Source: Thermogemmatispora onikobensis
Lineage (GTDB): Bacteria; Chloroflexota; Ktedonobacteria; Ktedonobacterales; Ktedonobacteraceae
DNA: 64,000 bases
Direction: 5' to 3'
Assembly (NCBI RefSeq): GCF_001748285.1
Contig: NZ_BDGT01000027.1
Location: 1-64,000 of the forward strand
The translations under genes and the position numbers were made by a program. The notes under the pieces are model-generated. The model had not been told where the DNA came from. It saw only the letters and a list, made by a program, of their open reading frames with translations, and made no database searches. This document shows, piece by piece, positions 18,553-26,379 of this stretch; the stretch's first letter is position 1, and every line of letters begins with the position of its first letter.

Positions 18553-18584
18553 ATAGATACATAGACTTCAATTTCTGTATCTAT
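18553..18584. promoter_or_regulatory. Inverted repeat, probable operator of the DHA2 exporter
   Basis: ATAGATACA (18553-18561) and its exact complement TGTATCTAT (18576-18584) are separated by 14 bases and end 26 bases before the exporter ATG. Spaced palindromes of this kind are typical binding sites of TetR/PadR/MarR-like regulators of efflux genes. No such regulator lies next door. Confidence 0.55.
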
Positions 18585-18610
18585 TGGGAGTGAGTGGAAC
18601 AGGAAGGATA

Positions 18611-20281
18611 ATGCAGCAACACGATCCCCGACTGTCAGAACTGCGCCTATTCCCAGAGGAGAAGACGAGCCAGTCTTGCGAGCGGGTAGAGCGCAATGGC
18701 CATAGCAACGAGCAAGAGCGGCGAACGGGAGAGACGGTAGCCCTGCCGGTAGCTGAGCCGAGCCTCCCGGGTGCTGCCGTGCCGGGCGAGCGGCAGGGGA
18801 GCCAGTCAGCAGCGATTATTGAGACCAACAAATGGCTTGTTTTCGCCATCCTGGCCATAGGTGTCTTCATGGCCACTCTTGACGGCTCGATTGTCAATAT
18901 CAGTCTGCCTGCTATAGCGAATTATTTTCATGTACCGCTCAATGGAGCCGTCGAGTGGGTCACTATTGCTTACCTGGTCACCACGGCCTCTATGCTGCTG
19001 ACAGCAGGGCGTCTGGCCGATATGGTGGGGCAAAAGCCGGTGTGGTTGCTGGGGCTCATCATCTTCACCCTTGGCTCGGCCATTTGCGGGGCAGCGCCAT
19101 CGCTGCTCTTTCTCGTCATTGCTCGTGGCTTCCAGGGTATTGGTGGTGCCATGATGATGGCCATCTCGCCAGCCATGCTGACCAGCGCCTTCCCTCCCAC
19201 GGAGCGGGGGCGAGCTTTGGGCCTCAACGCCATTAACGTCGCCCTTGGCGTCAGCGTTGGCCCCACCGTAGGTGGACTGATTACCACCTCTCTCTCCTGG
19301 CGCTGGATCTTCTATGTGAACGTTCCGGTTGGCATCATTGGCCTCCTCGCCACCTGGTTCCTGCTGAAGGAGCGCCATGCCCAGCGTCAGGGGCGTTTCG
19401 ATCCACTGGGAGCATTGACCCTGGGCCTGGGCCTGGCCGGCATTACCCTGGCCCTTTCCTTCGGCCAGGAGCTGGGATGGTTCTCGCCCTTTGTTATGGG
19501 TAGCTTGCTTGTCGGTCTGGTGGCCCTGACCGCGCTCTACTTCATAGAGCAGCGCGTGGCCTATCCAGTCATCGACTTTTCACTGTTACGGCGACGGGTC
19601 TTCCTTTCGGCCAACGTCAGCCTGATTCTCTGCTTCATGTCGCTCTTCGCGGTTAGCTTCCTGATGCCGTTCTATCTGGAGCAGCTGCACGGCTTCCCGA
19701 CGGAGGTGGCCGGCCTCTTACTGACGCCGCTCCCCATCACGCTTGCCTGTGTAGCACCGCTCAGTGGAAGTCTGGCAGACCGCATTGGCTCGCGCTGGCT
19801 GGCGGCCACTGGGCTGGCGATCTCATGTCTGGGATTGATTTTGCTAGGCCAGCTCAATGCCCACAGCTCTATCTGGGATATCATTTGGCGCCTGGTGGTC
19901 ACAGGTCTGGGCCAGGCAATCTTCCAATCGCCCAACAGCAGCGCGCTGATGGGCGCTGCCCCGCGTGAGCAGCAGGGCAGCGCTTCTGGCTTCCTGGCTA
20001 CGGGCCGCACGATGGGCCAGAGCATCAGCGTAGCCCTGGCCGGCGCGGTCTTTACCAGCCTGGGCGGGGCCAACGCCGGCCTGCAGCTTGTCATGTTACG
20101 CACCCACGGTGTTCTTTCCGCCACCAGGGCTGCCGCGCTTGAGCAGACCTTCTCTCATGCCTTCCAGAGCGCCTTTCTGGTCTGCGCTCTGATCGCTATC
20201 ATCGGCGTAGGGACCTCGCTCGTGCGTGGCAAGGAGGAGCGACGCAGACAACAGGCCAGGTTGAGCGAGCTAAGCCACTAG
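18611..20281 (+). CDS. DHA2-family drug:H+ antiporter (MFS, EmrB/QacA type)
   Basis: The protein has 556 residues and about 14 predicted membrane spans, the pattern of the DHA2 family. The first span begins at about residue 73 (WLVFAILAIGVFMATLDGSIVNI), carrying the LDGSIVNISLP signature of the family. Motif A appears as GRLADMVGQKPVWL. About 70 hydrophilic residues precede the first span. These exporters use the proton gradient to expel drugs or metabolites across the cytoplasmic membrane. The ATG at 18611 has AGGAAGG just upstream; a TTG nine codons earlier is less likely. It is probably repressor-controlled through the inverted repeats upstream. Confidence 0.93.
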   Translation: MQQHDPRLSELRLFPEEKTSQSCERVERNGHSNEQERRTGETVALPVAEPSLPGAAVPGERQGSQSAAIIETNKWLVFAILAIGVFMATLDGSIVNISLPAIANYFHVPLNGAVEWVTIAYLVTTASMLLTAGRLADMVGQKPVWLLGLIIFTLGSAICGAAPSLLFLVIARGFQGIGGAMMMAISPAMLTSAFPPTERGRALGLNAINVALGVSVGPTVGGLITTSLSWRWIFYVNVPVGIIGLLATWFLLKERHAQRQGRFDPLGALTLGLGLAGITLALSFGQELGWFSPFVMGSLLVGLVALTALYFIEQRVAYPVIDFSLLRRRVFLSANVSLILCFMSLFAVSFLMPFYLEQLHGFPTEVAGLLLTPLPITLACVAPLSGSLADRIGSRWLAATGLAISCLGLILLGQLNAHSSIWDIIWRLVVTGLGQAIFQSPNSSALMGAAPREQQGSASGFLATGRTMGQSISVALAGAVFTSLGGANAGLQLVMLRTHGVLSATRAAALEQTFSHAFQSAFLVCALIAIIGVGTSLVRGKEERRRQQARLSELSH

Positions 20282-20472
20282 GCTCCTGCCTGCTGCCGCC
20301 TCCACGATCCCGGTCAGGCAGAGGCTCCGACCCCTGGCGCTCTTCTGCACCCGTGAGCCAACGCTCATGAGAGTGGGGAGTGCGAAGAACGCAGAGCCTC
20401 TCCTTTTCCGGCTTTTTTTGCTGCTATGATTACAGGAGGATCATTCTCACAAAGGAAAGTTGGAATACGTCT

Positions 20473-21381
20473 ATGACCCTTGCACAGGCCATTCTGCTCT
20501 TCGTGGCCGCAGTGCTCGGCGGCATGCTGAATTCGGTTGCTGGTGGAGGCAGCTTCATCGGCTTTCCAGCACTGATCTTTACCGGTGTACCTTCCATCAA
20601 TGCCAACGCCACCAACACAGTCGCGCTCTGGCCCGGTGTGGTGGCCAGCGCTGGTGCCTATCGGCGCGAGCTGGCCCGGCAACCGCGGGCACTGATGGTA
20701 GTGTTGGGGGGCACCAGCCTCATTGGCGGCGTTCTGGGTGCACTGCTCTTGCTGCGCACACCTCAGCAGACCTTTACCCTGCTGATCCCACCGTTACTCT
20801 TGATCGCCACGGTGCTCTTTGCCGTCAGTCCACGGCTGACAGCCCTCCTGCGTAAGCGGCGCGCAGTAGCGGCTTCCCCGGCGGCTAGCGCTGCCGCTCC
20901 AGTGGCGACTGCCGGCCCGTCTGTGGCTCAGGAGGCCACGCTTTCTACCGAGGTCCTGACGAGCGAGACCCTGGCCTTGAGTGCCGAGAAGCTTTCTCCT
21001 CTCAAGTTGGTCAGCGTCTCCTTTTTCCAACTGCTGATCGCTACCTATGGAGGTTACTTCGGCGGCGGGATCGGCATCTTGATGCTGGCCACCCTGGGTA
21101 TGATGGGCATGGAAAATATCCATGAGATGAATGGCCTCAAGACTCTGCTGGCAGGTCTGATCAACGGGGTTGCAGTGATTACCTTTGCCCTGGCCGGCGC
21201 GGTCCTTTGGCCCCAGGCCCTGCTCATGGTAGTGGGAGCCGTAATCGGTGGCTACGGCGGCGCCTACTACGCTCGTAAAATTGATCAGCGCTGGGTACGC
21301 CTCTTTGTGACCCTGGTCGGCGTGGCGATGACGCTCTACTTCTTTATCAATATCTATATCCTGGGACACAGTGGAAAATAA
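20473..21381 (+). CDS. TauE/SafE-family membrane transporter
   Basis: The protein has 302 residues and about eight membrane spans in two halves. Each half starts with a family-typical loop: GGMLNSVAGGGSFIGFPAL near residue 20 and YGGYFGGGIGILMLATLGMMG near 195. A 50-residue Ala/Ser/Val-rich linker joins the halves. TauE/SafE proteins export sulfite or sulfoacetate or move other small anions; the substrate here cannot be told. The ATG at 20473 is chosen because the protein then begins with the first membrane span. The ribosome site is weak, since AAAGGA lies about 17 bases upstream. It is co-directional with the exporter gene 191 bp upstream. Confidence 0.87.
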   Translation: MTLAQAILLFVAAVLGGMLNSVAGGGSFIGFPALIFTGVPSINANATNTVALWPGVVASAGAYRRELARQPRALMVVLGGTSLIGGVLGALLLLRTPQQTFTLLIPPLLLIATVLFAVSPRLTALLRKRRAVAASPAASAAAPVATAGPSVAQEATLSTEVLTSETLALSAEKLSPLKLVSVSFFQLLIATYGGYFGGGIGILMLATLGMMGMENIHEMNGLKTLLAGLINGVAVITFALAGAVLWPQALLMVVGAVIGGYGGAYYARKIDQRWVRLFVTLVGVAMTLYFFINIYILGHSGK

Positions 21382-21525
21382 CTGCTGTCGAGCCGAGGCT
21401 GCCCACAGATAAGCAGCTGAGTCTCTCGGAAGAGCAGAGCGAGCGGCCCCGAAGAGCAGCGGAACTTTCAGGACAACGGCTTCGTCCTTCGGATGGAGAA
21501 ATTCATCTGCGAAGGAGGTGCCCCG

Positions 21526-22662
21526 ATGTCGATCATGTACCGCCTCTGGAAGGGGCCGCTTGCGATTTTATTCTTGCTGCTCCTTACGTTTCTACAGACC
21601 GAGCCCGTGCTGGCCTGCGGGGGACTGGTGGCCCCCAACGGCAGTGTGCGCCTGCAACGCGCCACCACTCTGGTCGCCTGGCATGCGGGCATCGAGTATT
21701 ACCTGACGAGTTTTACCTACCAGGGGGACGCCAGCCGCCTCGGTTGGATCGTGCCGCTGCCAACCGCTCCGTTGCGTATTCAGGAGGGGGGCGCCTGGAC
21801 GCTGCAGCGTCTGAATCTGGAGGTTCAGCGGCATCTGCTCCTACGCGGAGGGCAGCCAGTGCAGTTCGACACAGCCAGCGTTCAGGTAGTGCAGCACGTG
21901 CAGATTGGCGCCCTCAATATCACGGTGGTCAAGGGGAGCGGTGCGGCTGTGCTCGACTGGGCCACCCAGCATGGCTTCCTGCTCGACGAGGAAACCCGGG
22001 CCCATCTGCTGGTCTACGGTCAGGCCAGCCCTTTTTTTATGGCTGTGCAGTTTGACTCGGCACAGGCCCATCAGCGCGGCCTGACGCAGGGAGACGGCAC
22101 GCCGCTGTTGATTACAATGCGCTTACCTCAGCTCTGGGTACCGCTGGAGGTGCTGGCGATCGGCACTGATACCGTGAATGCCGATCTGTTCTTGCTGACT
22201 GATCAGCCCCTCTATACCAGCGACTGGGCCTATCATTTGGGACTATCACCGGTGGGCAGCCAGGTGCCCGGCGCTCCGGGCCTGGAGATCCGTCTCCAGG
22301 AGCCACTAAGCGAGACCCTTTATCACGATCTGGTGAGAGATCGCAATATGGGCTGGGTCTGGCCAGGCAGCTGGCTTACTTATCTCAGTTTGGTAGCACC
22401 AGCGCCCCAGGTCACGTATGATTTGCAGGTCACACCCCAGCCAGGACTGATGCACGGCGTGGCCTTCGGGACCCCTCCCCAGCAAGCGCCACAGCCAGGC
22501 GGTTTCTCCTTGCCCGGATGGGTGCCCGCTCTGCCCACAGGAAGCCTGCCCATTGTGCTAGAGGTGGTTGCGCTCTTGCTGCTCATCTCTGGCCTGGTAC
22601 TGTGGCACTACCGGAGCCGCGGCGGCGGCTGGGCCAAAAAGGTTCCCTGGCCTCGCGGGTGA
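21526..22662 (+). CDS. DUF2330 domain protein, secreted and membrane-anchored
   Basis: This 378-residue protein starts at an ATG with a near-perfect AAGGAGG site; an in-frame ATG 33 bases earlier lacks one. The N-terminus is a signal peptide (AILFLLLLTFLQTEPVLACGG). The cysteine at its end could be a lipoprotein site and is also part of the ACGG motif that opens DUF2330 domains. The DUF2330 domain covers roughly residues 30-320. A C-terminal transmembrane helix (VLEVVALLLLISGLVLW) and a basic tail follow. The protein should therefore sit on the outer face of the cytoplasmic membrane. The biochemical function of DUF2330 is unknown. Confidence 0.85.
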   Translation: MSIMYRLWKGPLAILFLLLLTFLQTEPVLACGGLVAPNGSVRLQRATTLVAWHAGIEYYLTSFTYQGDASRLGWIVPLPTAPLRIQEGGAWTLQRLNLEVQRHLLLRGGQPVQFDTASVQVVQHVQIGALNITVVKGSGAAVLDWATQHGFLLDEETRAHLLVYGQASPFFMAVQFDSAQAHQRGLTQGDGTPLLITMRLPQLWVPLEVLAIGTDTVNADLFLLTDQPLYTSDWAYHLGLSPVGSQVPGAPGLEIRLQEPLSETLYHDLVRDRNMGWVWPGSWLTYLSLVAPAPQVTYDLQVTPQPGLMHGVAFGTPPQQAPQPGGFSLPGWVPALPTGSLPIVLEVVALLLLISGLVLWHYRSRGGGWAKKVPWPRG

Positions 22663-23387
22663 CTCCTCCCTTCAGAGACGAGGCGGGTGCAGTCGTGTCC
22701 TCAGCCAGGAGCAGGCCAGGTAAGAGCTGACTGCACTCGCTCTGCGCCCCTAGATGAAGCAGCGTCAGACAAAGGCGTGATCGCCAGCACGAAACGCTGT
22801 TTTTTCTCTCCAAGTGCCACCTCTTCGCCTGTGCCAAGCTGCCTCCAGATCTTCTTCCACTCTTCTTCCGCCCGACCTGCTCTCTCATCCTTTGCAGCTA
22901 CCCGCCTGATGTTCTCTCTGGCCTGTTCAACCAGAATTTATATTTTTTATCGACTTAAAAATCGATATTACTGCCTGCTTCTTAGCGGGCAGGCAGTAAT
23001 ATCAAGTGGGGATTACAATTTTAATAGCAAGGTTCTCTGGGAACTGACTGTACACAGGAAATCTGATAGAAGTTAGGAAATATGTCTAAAATTGCCAGCC
23101 GATGCCTTGAAAAATAGGCCCATAGAAGCGTAGTACAATAAAGAAGCACTTGCAATCGTCTCACGTCCAGACCAGTCAGCGGGGTCCAGGCTGGCAGGCC
23201 GGGGATGGGCGAGGACTCAGTGAAGCAGCGAAGAGAGCAACCAACAAAGAGGTCGCAGAGCAGAGCAGAGTAGCGCCGCGCCGCGGCCAGTCAACGAATG
23301 GGACGAGGCAAGAGAGCGCGCTGTCACAGGGCAAGAGAGGATCTGGATGAAGCTCAGGAGGAGCAAAAAATATCGTAGGGAGCGGTT
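22663..23387. other. 725-bp gene-less region
   Basis: No coding frame here looks real. The centre (22930-23110) is AT-rich and contains a smaller inverted repeat (ATCGA...TCGAT) followed by the 15-bp hairpin at 22964-23003. Promoters for the methyltransferase gene downstream are expected, but none was identified with confidence. Confidence 0.5.
22964..23003. repeat. Perfect 15-bp inverted repeat (long hairpin)
   Basis: GATATTACTGCCTGC (22964-22978) is exactly complementary to GCAGGCAGTAATATC (22989-23003), with a ten-base loop. It is not followed by a T-run. The stem is long for a terminator; it could be a small-RNA stem, a palindromic mobile repeat or a transcription roadblock. Confidence 0.65.
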
Positions 23388-24632
23388 GTGTCTATGAATA
23401 TCTTGCATTGGCTGAAGCAATTGTGGCGAGGCAAGGGTCAAAGGCGCGGGCTGCGGAGAGCGGCGCCATTGCAGATGGTTGCTGGGACAGGAGCAGCGGA
23501 GCGAGGGCCAGCGGAGGCTCATCCAGAGCAGGCTGCGAAGGCTAGGCGAGACAGACGCCCGGTCAGTCCAGCAGCGACCACCTCTTTCGGATCAGCATCC
23601 CCTGGGGCCTTGCATACTGCTGGCCTCCTGACCCGTGTAGCAATTGGAAGCTGGCCAGGTTGCGGCTCCGCGAGTGATCCAGGCTATGGAGGCAACGGGC
23701 AGCTTCAGCAGCCCAAGGTCACGGATCAGCTGGAGCTGGTAGGAGCTGGCAGTACGCTCGTCCAGCGACAGGCGCTGGAGCGATATCCGACTGTCAGGCT
23801 TCCCCAGCCTCCCCAGGTGGCGGCTTTCGCCAGGCGCTACTTGATAGATACAGATTACCTGCTGCCGAAGGATCTCATTGAAGCTAATCGGCTCGACTTC
23901 CAGCACTTCTACCTCAAGCATGTCCTCAAAAGCAATTACCTGGCGCCGCTTGACAAGGAGCGAGTGCGGGCTATTCTCGACGTTGGCTGTGGCACAGGGC
24001 GGTGGGTCATCGAGATGGCGCGGGCTTTTCCGCAGGCGCGTGTCTATGGTATTGATCTGGAGTGGTCGACGCCGCCGCAGAAGCTGCCCCCGAATGTGAG
24101 CTTTTTGCAAGGGAACGTTCTGCAGGGCTTGCCTTTTCCCGCACACACTTTTGACTATGTTCACCAGCGTTTGCTTGCTATGGGTATTCCAGCGAAGAGC
24201 TGGCCCTTCCTGTTGCAGGAGTTGCAGCGGGTGACAGCGCCCGGTGGCTGGATCGAGCTATTCGAGGGGGGTGACACCTTTGTGAACGCGGGTCCCGCTC
24301 TCAGGCTGTTCATTGAGTGGTATCGCCAGGCTAGCAAGCGAGCTGGCTATGATCCGGCCCTTGCGGATCGTCTTGGCAACCTTTTCCAGGAGCTTGGTCT
24401 GCACCATGTTCGTTTGGAAACGCTGAGCGTACCGGTTGGTCCCTGGGGTCGTCACGAGGGGGTGATGCTACAGAAGAACCTGATGGCCACCTTTCCAGGT
24501 CTTTTCCCGCTCTTACATCAGCAGCTCAATATTGATGAGAAACAATTTGATCTCGTACTGCGAGAAATCGATCGAGAAATGGAAATATTACAGGTAGAGT
24601 ATCAATATTACGTAGTCTATGGGCAGAAATGA
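23388..24632 (+). CDS. Class I SAM-dependent methyltransferase with disordered N-terminus
   Basis: The C-terminal 280 residues form a class I methyltransferase. Motif I is ILDVGCGTGRWVIEMA near residue 195, with GIDLEW at the end of strand 2. The downstream block VTAPGGWIELFEGG is typical of UbiE/Methyltransf_25-like enzymes. The first 130 residues are Arg/Gly/Ala-rich and probably disordered. The start could be GTG 23388 (GGGAG five bases upstream) or ATG 23394. The substrate is unknown. It converges on the minus-strand island with only 7 bp between stop codons, so it marks the island's left boundary. Confidence 0.85.
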   Translation: MSMNILHWLKQLWRGKGQRRGLRRAAPLQMVAGTGAAERGPAEAHPEQAAKARRDRRPVSPAATTSFGSASPGALHTAGLLTRVAIGSWPGCGSASDPGYGGNGQLQQPKVTDQLELVGAGSTLVQRQALERYPTVRLPQPPQVAAFARRYLIDTDYLLPKDLIEANRLDFQHFYLKHVLKSNYLAPLDKERVRAILDVGCGTGRWVIEMARAFPQARVYGIDLEWSTPPQKLPPNVSFLQGNVLQGLPFPAHTFDYVHQRLLAMGIPAKSWPFLLQELQRVTAPGGWIELFEGGDTFVNAGPALRLFIEWYRQASKRAGYDPALADRLGNLFQELGLHHVRLETLSVPVGPWGRHEGVMLQKNLMATFPGLFPLLHQQLNIDEKQFDLVLREIDREMEILQVEYQYYVVYGQK

Positions 24633-24639
24633 TAGCCTG

Positions 24640-25785
24640 TCAAGCCAGTTGCTCAAGTACCCGGAAATCATGGGGATGGAGCAAGACCCAGATCCTCTTA
24701 CGCCTAGCGGGGGCACGTACCAGTGTCCCCGTCACGCTGACCAGGCGTCGATCGCGATGAGCATCGCAAGCAAGTGCATACTGGGAGGATTCGAGGGAGA
24801 GGTGCAGAGTACCCAGTTCAGGACTTTTCAGGCGTACCTGTCCTCGCTCTGTATCCTCCCAGTGTAATTCAGTGATCACGCCAGTGATTGTCTGCTCCTT
24901 TCCACTGCTTCCATCCTGGCTGGCTCGCAGGAGCTGAGCAGCCTTTTCAAGGTAGGGGATTGAAGAGCGATGCAGCTGCAAGGGAGGAAGATGAGAGAGG
25001 TCACTAGGAGCAGACAAGAGAGGCGACCAGCTAACAGAGTACTCCACGGCGGTATCACCAACCACCCTGAGCATTTCGGCAACCGCGCTGCACATATTGG
25101 CATTCAATCCTTCTGAGTAGTGCTCGACTAGAAGTCGATCATCTCCTGCCCGAGCTGCAGTGCTAAGCATGAGCAGTCCTCTCGTAATCCGCTCGACGAC
25201 CCTCCTTCCAAGAGGAATGGGAGATCCTTCCAGAGAGGAAAACGGCAGCTGCCCTTGCTCACTGGTCACCGGGGCCTGAAGTACAAAACCGAAGCTCGAT
25301 TGATAGGTGTGACCGAATTGGAAACGTCTGGTGAACCTCCTGGCAGTAGCGGTTGGCTGCGCGAAATAGCGCTGTCCTATCAGTTCCATACAAGCAGAAA
25401 AGATAACCAGGTTTCTGCAGCCACTCAAGAAGGAAGACACGGTCTCTAGCGAGGGCAGCTCTGAGGATGAAATAAGCAAGCGCAAGTAAATGGCATCAGC
25501 ACTGGCTGCTTGAATGCGGCTAATGAGGGTGGTTGGAGGTACATGCTCAATCTCCGCCAGTCTGTGCAGAGCTTCGGTCAGGCGCAGCTCGGCTCCTCCC
25601 AGATCCTTCGAACGCGGTAACGCAATGAGCATCGGCTCACCCAGCTTATTGGCCGGACCGGCAAAGACCAGCAGCTGCTGGTCACTGTACTCGATCTGAC
25701 GCCAGCCATGCGCTTGCAGGTAAGCCTGGACATCGGCAATGCTCACCAAGTCAAGCGGGAGCTCCTCTAACGATCTATGCATCAT
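24640..25785 (-). CDS. Uncharacterised protein with C-terminal OB-fold-like domain
   Basis: I cannot assign this 381-residue protein to a named family. The N-terminus (VSIADVQAYLQAHGWRQ, then LLVFAGPANKLGEPMLIALP) looks like a small alpha/beta domain. The middle is helical. The last 85 residues (from EQTITGVITELHWED) have an alternating beta pattern ending in LVSVTGTLVR and HDFRVLEQL, which suggests an OB-fold and hence nucleic-acid or protein binding; this is inference. Its ATG overlaps the DUF4365 stop by four bases, so it is translationally coupled to the nuclease-like gene. It is the last gene of the helicase/transglycosylase run. Confidence 0.75.
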   Translation of the reverse strand: MMHRSLEELPLDLVSIADVQAYLQAHGWRQIEYSDQQLLVFAGPANKLGEPMLIALPRSKDLGGAELRLTEALHRLAEIEHVPPTTLISRIQAASADAIYLRLLISSSELPSLETVSSFLSGCRNLVIFSACMELIGQRYFAQPTATARRFTRRFQFGHTYQSSFGFVLQAPVTSEQGQLPFSSLEGSPIPLGRRVVERITRGLLMLSTAARAGDDRLLVEHYSEGLNANMCSAVAEMLRVVGDTAVEYSVSWSPLLSAPSDLSHLPPLQLHRSSIPYLEKAAQLLRASQDGSSGKEQTITGVITELHWEDTERGQVRLKSPELGTLHLSLESSQYALACDAHRDRRLVSVTGTLVRAPARRKRIWVLLHPHDFRVLEQLA

Positions 25786-26345
25786 AACCTTACCTTCGCT
25801 TGCGCCTCATCAAGCAGGCTGAGCAAGACTGCTTCCGTAAAGAGGTTCGCTTTAGGGATATAGATTGTTTTAGATCTTACCTGATCAATTTCAACACGTC
25901 CTTGAGGCTTCCAATAGTAACAACACTTGTAGATGCTCAGGCATTCCTCACTTTGATGCAGCCAGTGATCAATACTTGGTGGCAGGCAGAGTAGTAATAG
26001 AACAGAAAAGATGCTGTTCACGAGCTTGCGATAGTTTTTTGCAGGGAGATCATAAACGATATAGTCTCCTCTGAGGCGGTAGTTGCGCGAGGCTTTCAAT
26101 TGCGCATCTACCATCATGCTGCCACTATCGTCGATCTCGCCGTCGATTATCCTTGGCCTACGAAAAGAAATATCGATGCCATAATCCCTCTTCAGGAGCG
26201 AGTAATTGACACCAGCTCTGGCGGCAAGAGCCAGGACATATGCCAGGCTGAGCTCCTCGGCACGATGGGCCTCTGGCATCATCGAGGGTGTAGGAGGCGA
26301 GGGCGAAGCGGGAGAGAAAAGGTCGGCCCTCTCTTCAGTTGCCAT
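25782..26345 (-). CDS. DUF4365-like protein, putative PD-(D/E)XK nuclease fold
   Basis: The 187 residues match the DUF4365 pattern. An acidic strand (RDYGIDISF) is followed by a strand ending in Q-x-K (MVDAQLKAS). Then come YIVYDLPAKNYRKLV, a hydrophobic strand with LLCLPPSIDHWL, and an aromatic YYWKPQG. The D...Q-L-K arrangement is a variant PD-(D/E)XK nuclease core, so a DNA-cleaving role is plausible. Proteins of this kind are frequent in defence islands. The ATG has AGGAG seven bases upstream and lies 34 bp after the helicase gene. The cluster context suggests it acts with the helicase on incoming or unmodified DNA (inference). Confidence 0.72.
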   Translation of the reverse strand: MATEERADLFSPASPSPPTPSMMPEAHRAEELSLAYVLALAARAGVNYSLLKRDYGIDISFRRPRIIDGEIDDSGSMMVDAQLKASRNYRLRGDYIVYDLPAKNYRKLVNSIFSVLLLLCLPPSIDHWLHQSEECLSIYKCCYYWKPQGRVEIDQVRSKTIYIPKANLFTEAVLLSLLDEAQAKVRL

Positions 26346-26379
26346 GGCTCAACTCCTATCCTGAACCTATCAGGCGGCT

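Larger units (their letters stand above)
18084..18610. promoter_or_regulatory. Intergenic region between divergent queA and the DHA2 exporter
   Basis: This region is more AT-rich than the flanking genes. It holds a terminator-like hairpin at 18297-18317, a short palindrome at 18529-18542 and a 9-bp inverted repeat at 18553-18584, described separately. No coding frame is convincing. Confidence 0.6.

Noticed and set aside
6859-22997. Shared 16-mer TTAGCGGGCAGGCAGT near 6860 and near 22985 as a dispersed repeat family
   Set aside because: One exact 16-base match is roughly what chance allows in a 64-kb GC-rich window, and the flanks do not match.
22687-23076. 129-codon plus-strand frame after the DUF2330 gene
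   Set aside because: The composition is unlike a protein (Ser/Cys-rich), it runs through the hairpin region and has no ribosome site.
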